Origin: Kazachstania africana CBS 2517
Lineage: Eukaryota > Ascomycota > Saccharomycetes > Saccharomycetales > Saccharomycetaceae
NCBI RefSeq assembly: GCF_000304475.1
Contig: NC_018944.1
Location: forward strand, 372,001 to 436,000
DNA length: 64,000 nt
Reading direction: 5' to 3'
Part shown: one piece after another, positions 59,781 to 64,000 of the stretch
Layout: each line of letters begins with the position of its first letter
How positions within the stretch are numbered: the first letter of the stretch is position 1
Program-made: the position numbers and the translations under genes
Notes under the pieces: generated by a model
What the model was told of the DNA's origin: nothing
Databases searched by the model: none
Seen by the model: only the letters and a program-made list of their open reading frames with translations

Positions 59781-60527
59781 TTATTTACGATCAGATATAT
59801 ATATATATTTCTTGCCAACAATTTCACCATTTGATAGAGAGAGTAACTCTTTTTTGGATTTATTTATTGTTACAGAACCGTCACTTATCTTTTGCATCAG
59901 GTTCATAAATTTAGAGTTTAACAGTTTCTCATTAGCTTTATTTTCAACGGCCATACCATAAATATCAGTAGCCGCATTCTGAAGCTCTTCTTGCTCATCA
60001 TCAAGGGTTTCTAATGTATTTCCACTACTTTGTACCTCCTCTTGTTTGATATCTTCCTCTACAGAGGTGAAATCAATTTCCACATCTCCAAAAGAGATTG
60101 ACTCTATCTGTCTGGGGATAACATTGAGTGAATTATTTCTATTGACCCCATACCAGCGATAACTATTTTCAGGTTCTCTCATCGAATTATTCAAACTAAT
60201 TTTATCCCATCGACTACTTCGTATTGGTACATCCACATGTAGGTTAGTCTTATTCGAATTGGTACTATCGTTAAGCTTTATTTGCGAAAACTCACCTATC
60301 CAATTGTTTGGAGCGGGCCCCGCATTATTCATACTTAGTTTTAGAGGCGGCTCAGGGAGTTGAAATCGACTAATTGACGATTCTGTTGGCCTTAAAAACT
60401 CGTTTTCCACGTAATGCTCTCGTGCTGTTTGAGAGTGGCTTCTTTGCCTAAATACCGTACCACTGTCATTACTCTTGTCTACGAAATTCTTTACGGGATT
60501 CACATTACACTCTGAACTTGCATTCAT
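59781..60527 (-). CDS. PEX18: PTS2 co-receptor Pex18/Pex21
   Basis: This 248-residue soluble co-receptor binds Pex7 carrying PTS2 cargo and docks it at the peroxisome through Pex13/Pex14. A WxxxF-type docking motif is in NNWIGEFSQ (about residues 74-82), with further Trp in SSRWDKISL and YRWYGV. The C-terminal Pex7-binding domain contains LLNSKFMNLMQKISDGSVTI (about 206-225), the family's best-conserved block. The N-terminal Cys (SSECNVN, about residue 7) is the likely monoubiquitination site. The first ATG is 60527. Between TDA11 and YAP1801 it matches PEX18 (YHR160C); PEX21 is the duplicate. Confidence 0.9.
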   Translation of the reverse strand: MNASSECNVNPVKNFVDKSNDSGTVFRQRSHSQTAREHYVENEFLRPTESSISRFQLPEPPLKLSMNNAGPAPNNWIGEFSQIKLNDSTNSNKTNLHVDVPIRSSRWDKISLNNSMREPENSYRWYGVNRNNSLNVIPRQIESISFGDVEIDFTSVEEDIKQEEVQSSGNTLETLDDEQEELQNAATDIYGMAVENKANEKLLNSKFMNLMQKISDGSVTINKSKKELLSLSNGEIVGKKYIYISDRK

Positions 60528-60774
60528 CCTACTCAAAGCTAGTTTTATAGTGGTATCAGTCTACATTCAAACTTCCAAAGAATTAATTTTGTCTTTATAT
60601 AGCATTTTGCCAATAAGATGCGATGAGCTTTTCTATTTCGCGGGGAATAATGTCCGTAAATCCGGGGTATATAAATTATAATTAAAGGTAACGTGACTTT
60701 TAAATATCGATGCATCAAACGTGTGGATTAGTTAATACATTCATGAGAGATTATTGAAACAAATATTATACACT

Positions 60775-62613
60775 TTATATATCGATTAGATTAGGATACG
60801 ATTGTTGCTGTTGTTGTTCTTGCTGGAATTGCTGTTGCTGAAGTTGCACTTGTTGCTGTTGTATTTGCTGTTGTTGTATTTGTTGTTGTTGTTGCTGTTG
60901 TTGGAATGGATTATATGTTTGTGATTGATACAATGGTTGAGATACGACGTTGCTATTGGAAGTTAAAACAGTGCCTGTCCGTAACCCTTGTTGGGCAAAT
61001 GGGTTGTGATTTAATGGATGGTCATCTTGTTCTGTGTAATTTGTCCTTGAGAAAGGGTTTACTTGTTCTTGTTGGCGCCTTTCTCTGTCAATGTTTTGTA
61101 AGGAGAATGGATTCTTTGATCCCGTAACAAGTGGCTCCAGAGGCATCGCATTTCCTGCCTTTCCAGTGTTGAAAGAGCCAATATTAGAGGTCTGAATCGT
61201 TGAAGCTGGTTTTACGGAAAACTCATTCGGCAGAATTGGCAATGGCTGAGTCATTGAAGGTTGTATAGGTTGAGGGAAATGTTGCATTTGTGCAGGCTGT
61301 GTAAATTGCAGTTGAACGGGTAAATTTGAGCCCGTTATGGAAGTGCCCAACATATGAGGTTGTGTCATCGAAGTAGGGAGCGTTGCAACCTGTTGTAGGT
61401 GTTGCGAAGGTTCGCTGGCCATAGTACCTGGGAACCCGGTCGTATTGGATGCAAATGTGGCCATCACTGGTTGCTGCTGTTGTTGATGTGTTTGGGTCAC
61501 GCCGTTCATGAATGGATTAGTCGTAACTAGCTGAGATGGTAAAAGATTTTGTGGTTGCGCTTGATTGAACTGTGGTTGACTTGCGCTAGTCACAAGAGCA
61601 GCGTTAGTTGATTGTGGAGCAAATGGATTATAAAGTTGTTGCGAAGCGGTAGGAGACATTAGGATTTGTTGTTGTGTATGCAATTGTTGTTCCAGTTTCT
61701 TTTTTTGTTCTCTTACCTCATTCAATCTTCGTTGTGCAAAGGCATTAGTATCAATGGGTTCTTGATTTTCCAAGTTATTACTGTTATTAAAAGTGTTATG
61801 CGTATTTTCATCTTCTTTCAAATGTTCTTCTAACGATCTGACCAGTTTAGTGGTAATATGCTTGATGACAGGAATCTTTAAACCGATGGATTTGCCTGTC
61901 TTTAGGTATTTCACTACGTATTCAGTTAATTCGACGAATTTTTTATAAAGATCTAAGGTTCTTTCCGCATTACCATGTGTCAATTCAAAAAATGCCTCCA
62001 GTAAAGTAATGATACCTTCATTTAATGCGCTGTAAAGCTGTAAAAGATCGAATACAAGCAATTTGAATCCATATAATATCAATTCATTGTTTAATTCGAA
62101 TTGTGAATATTTATTTTTGATTAAGGCAGAAATTTGCGTCTCTAACGATTCAACATGATCTAAAGCTCTTTCCACCGCTCTTATGTCCTGCGTATTATTA
62201 ATAATTGATTTCAAAGAGTTATGATGTTCTCTAACGTAATCCACTCTAATGTTACCATATTCTTTACATCTAATTTTGATATAATTTGAATATCGTTCTA
62301 AAGCCCTTACGTCACTGGATCCACCTTTTAAAGCTTGGAAGTTGTCTCTCAATTGGAATACACTCAAGTCTTCTGAGAAATATTCTAGTGTTCTGTCTTT
62401 TTCACCCTCTCTAATTAATAGATGAATGACAATAATTGTCTTATAGACAACTGTCCATGCAGTGTCGGACAATCTTGAACTTAAAGCACTTACGATCTCC
62501 TGGAAATCACGTGGACTTGCAGATCCTAATAAAATGGGGTCGATATACTTTTGTTTTGGAGGCGCCAATTTGATTTTGGTGGCACCTTTAACCAATTTCA
62601 CATATGTAGTCAT
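60775..62613 (-). CDS. YAP1801: Clathrin adaptor Yap1801 (AP180/CALM)
   Basis: This 612-residue endocytic adaptor has an N-terminal ANTH domain (about residues 1-275) that binds PI(4,5)P2 and recycles the SNARE Snc1. The lipid-binding KGATKIKLAPPKQKYI is at about 8-23. The C-terminal half is a Gln-rich flexible arm with repeated NPF motifs for Pan1-type EH domains (NPFAPQ, NPFMNG, NPFSLQ, NPFSRT, NPFAQQ, NPFQQQ), a polyQ tract and a terminal clathrin-box-like NLIDI. I chose the ATG at 62613 (MTTYVKLVKG); 13 codons further upstream lack an ATG. Position equals YHR161C; YAP1802 is the duplicate. Confidence 0.94.
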   Translation of the reverse strand: MTTYVKLVKGATKIKLAPPKQKYIDPILLGSASPRDFQEIVSALSSRLSDTAWTVVYKTIIVIHLLIREGEKDRTLEYFSEDLSVFQLRDNFQALKGGSSDVRALERYSNYIKIRCKEYGNIRVDYVREHHNSLKSIINNTQDIRAVERALDHVESLETQISALIKNKYSQFELNNELILYGFKLLVFDLLQLYSALNEGIITLLEAFFELTHGNAERTLDLYKKFVELTEYVVKYLKTGKSIGLKIPVIKHITTKLVRSLEEHLKEDENTHNTFNNSNNLENQEPIDTNAFAQRRLNEVREQKKKLEQQLHTQQQILMSPTASQQLYNPFAPQSTNAALVTSASQPQFNQAQPQNLLPSQLVTTNPFMNGVTQTHQQQQQPVMATFASNTTGFPGTMASEPSQHLQQVATLPTSMTQPHMLGTSITGSNLPVQLQFTQPAQMQHFPQPIQPSMTQPLPILPNEFSVKPASTIQTSNIGSFNTGKAGNAMPLEPLVTGSKNPFSLQNIDRERRQQEQVNPFSRTNYTEQDDHPLNHNPFAQQGLRTGTVLTSNSNVVSQPLYQSQTYNPFQQQQQQQQIQQQQIQQQQVQLQQQQFQQEQQQQQSYPNLIDI

Positions 62614-63509
62614 TGTAAATGTGCCAAAAAGAGGACGACAGAAGACGAACAAGAGGTATATGAGTTTCGAAAAGAACTAAAATAAAATGAATGCTAAATG
62701 ACTCCACAGATTAACCTCAATAAGTCCCTTAAAGACACCTTTCTCCTGATCTAGACTGTTCTGAAACTGTCGATTGTGCAAGAATTCAATATATAATTTT
62801 TGTTCACTGTGGGAGGGCCCCTATGTTAAGAAAAAAAGAGCTGACGAACAGTAGAATATCACGCACCACGACACACTCACATACAAAAATATCAACTAAT
62901 TTGAAGTTTAGCAAGGCTGGAGGGACAGGATGGGTTTCTCGAGATCTGATAGTACTACACTGTCGCTAGCACCGTTGTGGTCATCGTCAGTGCCGTTGTC
63001 GTCGTTGTACTATCAGATGTCCGCGAAAACGAGTCATAGTCTAGTTTCGCACGCATGTTATGGACGGACCTAATATGTTTGATAGCACTCTGCTAGCGGG
63101 ACCGCTGTTCTGAATTTGTTGTTTGTCGTGACCGTCAGGCAGCACTGGCTTTATCCGGCCTCTCTGTGTGATACAGATTACGATACTTGTTTTTCTCGAG
63201 TTTGCTGCATCGTTTTCTGAGCCAAGACCGTATTTTTCGACCTGTGTGGTGCCTTTAAGTTTTCTCGAGTGTCACACAAGCTTTCAGGCAAAGAGATTAT
63301 TACTCATTTTACAAGCACTACTTTGGGCAATGGCTTGGGTATATATATATAACGTAAGCCAATGTCTTGCTTATAGGTTTGAGGCGGTATGTTTCTTGGA
63401 ATAACACAGTAATTTGTTCTTAATACGTTGTTTACTTAGACTGCTAATTTCACATTGAACGAAAGACAGTCGTAAACAAGCAATTTTTGAATTCATCTAT
63501 AGCATCACA
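62614..63509. other. YAP1801-MPC2 divergent intergenic region
   Basis: This 896-bp region contains the inverted repeat listed separately and a GC-rich block (about 62920-63160), unusual for this genome. TATATATATAAC lies near 63341-63352, about 160 bp before MPC2. A 78-codon ORF at 63168-63404 has no recognisable similarity. No RNA gene is recognised. Confidence 0.5.
62944..63018. repeat. 12-bp perfect inverted repeat with 51-bp GC-rich loop
   Basis: ATCTGATAGTAC (62944-62955) and GTACTATCAGAT (63007-63018) are perfect inverted copies, with near-complementary bases extending inward (TAC against TTG). The loop contains two similar GCACCGTTGT/GTGCCGTTGT segments. It lies about 330 bp upstream of YAP1801 and 490 bp upstream of MPC2. 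Confidence 0.8.
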
Positions 63510-63929
63510 ATGGCAACAATAGGTATTGCATTTAGACGGTTCTGGCAAAGTGAAACTGGGCCAAGAACTGTCCATTTCTGGGCCCCTACTTTGAAATGGG
63601 GGTTAGTCATCGCAGGCATTTCTGACATGAAAAGACCCGTTGAGAAACTATCAGGCGCACAAAATTTATCCTTACTAGCTACGGCAAGTATCTGGATGAG
63701 ATGGTCATTCGTTATCTTACCCAAAAACTATTTATTAGCTACGATTAATTGTTTTCTAGCATCAACAGCGGGGTACCAAATCTTCAGAATCACAGATTAT
63801 AGACTACGGAGTGGTGATTCGATGAGTCAAGTGTTTAAATACATTATTTCTGGTCCGGACTCAACAGATTCCTCCAAGAAATTAATTACAACAACGACGT
63901 CAACTAACGGAAAGGAAGCTTTAGCCTGA
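63510..63929 (+). CDS. MPC2: Mitochondrial pyruvate carrier subunit Mpc2/Mpc3
   Basis: This 139-residue inner-membrane subunit forms, with Mpc1, the heterodimer that imports pyruvate into mitochondria. The amphipathic N-terminal helix contains IAFRRFWQSETGPRTVHFWAP in part, then KWGLVIAGISDMKRPVEKLSG (about residues 29-49), SLLATASIWMRWSFVI and NYLLATINCFLASTAGYQ (about 72-89), giving two or three membrane segments. Length lies between S. cerevisiae Mpc2 (129) and Mpc3 (146). The next genes are outside the window, so MPC2 (YHR162W) is chosen from the YHR context; Mpc3 is the respiratory duplicate. Confidence 0.93.
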   Translation: MATIGIAFRRFWQSETGPRTVHFWAPTLKWGLVIAGISDMKRPVEKLSGAQNLSLLATASIWMRWSFVILPKNYLLATINCFLASTAGYQIFRITDYRLRSGDSMSQVFKYIISGPDSTDSSKKLITTTTSTNGKEALA

Positions 63930-64000
63930 TCTTTTCGTTTTTCTATTTTTTATTCAATATTCAAATTCACAATGTCTTATTTTTTAGCAACATATATATC

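Noticed and set aside
63168..63404. 78-codon ORF upstream of MPC2
   Set aside because: No recognisable similarity and no supporting context; it lies in the promoter region.

Overview
The window is nuclear chromosomal DNA of a budding yeast of the family Saccharomycetaceae. Genes are dense (about one per 1.6 kb) and almost intronless. The two introns carry TACTAAC branch sites. The proteins align closely with Saccharomyces cerevisiae proteins recalled from memory but are not identical to them. Gene order, also recalled from memory, is a mosaic of S. cerevisiae chromosome VIII, X, VII and XII segments. Each region keeps only one of the two duplicated tracks (CRM1, then MRPL6 to MPC2, without the interleaved YGR22x-24x genes). 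That pattern indicates a species that diverged after the whole-genome duplication, of the Kazachstania/Naumovozyma type rather than Saccharomyces. The genus is an inference. Highly expressed genes use TTA for leucine almost exclusively, unlike S. cerevisiae.

Layout. 0-4 kb: SLT2 (cell-wall MAP kinase) and RRM3 (Pif1-family helicase), both on the minus strand. 4.5-4.75 kb: a tRNA-Arg(UCU)/tRNA-Asp(GUC) pair. 5.7-8.6 kb: RPC17 and VTC4. 9.2-24.6 kb: HIP1, MHO1, a GAPDH gene, SPC1, a YJR011C-like gene, a PEX39-like gene, GPI14, SKI6, TMA22, PCT1, ESS1, TES1, REC107 (with intron), LSM8 and MDE1. 25-30.6 kb: STU2 and PDC1, inverted relative to their S. cerevisiae neighbours. 30.9-39.8 kb: a dynamic segment holding a second, identical tRNA-Arg/Asp pair, a short LTR remnant and a near-complete solo LTR, an HXT-family hexose transporter, FRE8, RPS0 (with intron), tRNA-Gly(GCC) and a second LTR in inverted orientation. 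40.9-64 kb: CRM1, MRPL6, IMP3, SKG6/TOS2, PEX28, MTC6, SPO12, SPO16, RTT107, REC104-like, an unrecognised 59-codon ORF, TDA11, PEX18/21, YAP1801 and MPC2.

Functional themes. Glycolysis and fermentation are represented by GAPDH, PDC1 and the HXT, with MPC2 for mitochondrial pyruvate import. Peroxisome biology is represented by PEX39-like, PEX18/21, PEX28 and TES1. Meiosis is represented by REC107, REC104, SPO16 and SPO12. Translation and RNA metabolism are represented by RPS0, MRPL6, IMP3, TMA22, SKI6, LSM8 and RPC17.

I found no prokaryote-like system, virus or obvious horizontal transfer. The strongest oddities are these: LTRs positioned like Ty3 elements beside tRNA genes and forming a long inverted repeat around HXT-FRE8-RPS0; a REC107 intron with a non-consensus 5' splice site; an uncharacterised small ORF behind REC104; two opposite-strand G-quadruplex motifs in the PDC1 promoter; a cluster of CCCTAA-type (Tbf1-like) sites; and a 12-bp inverted repeat between YAP1801 and MPC2.
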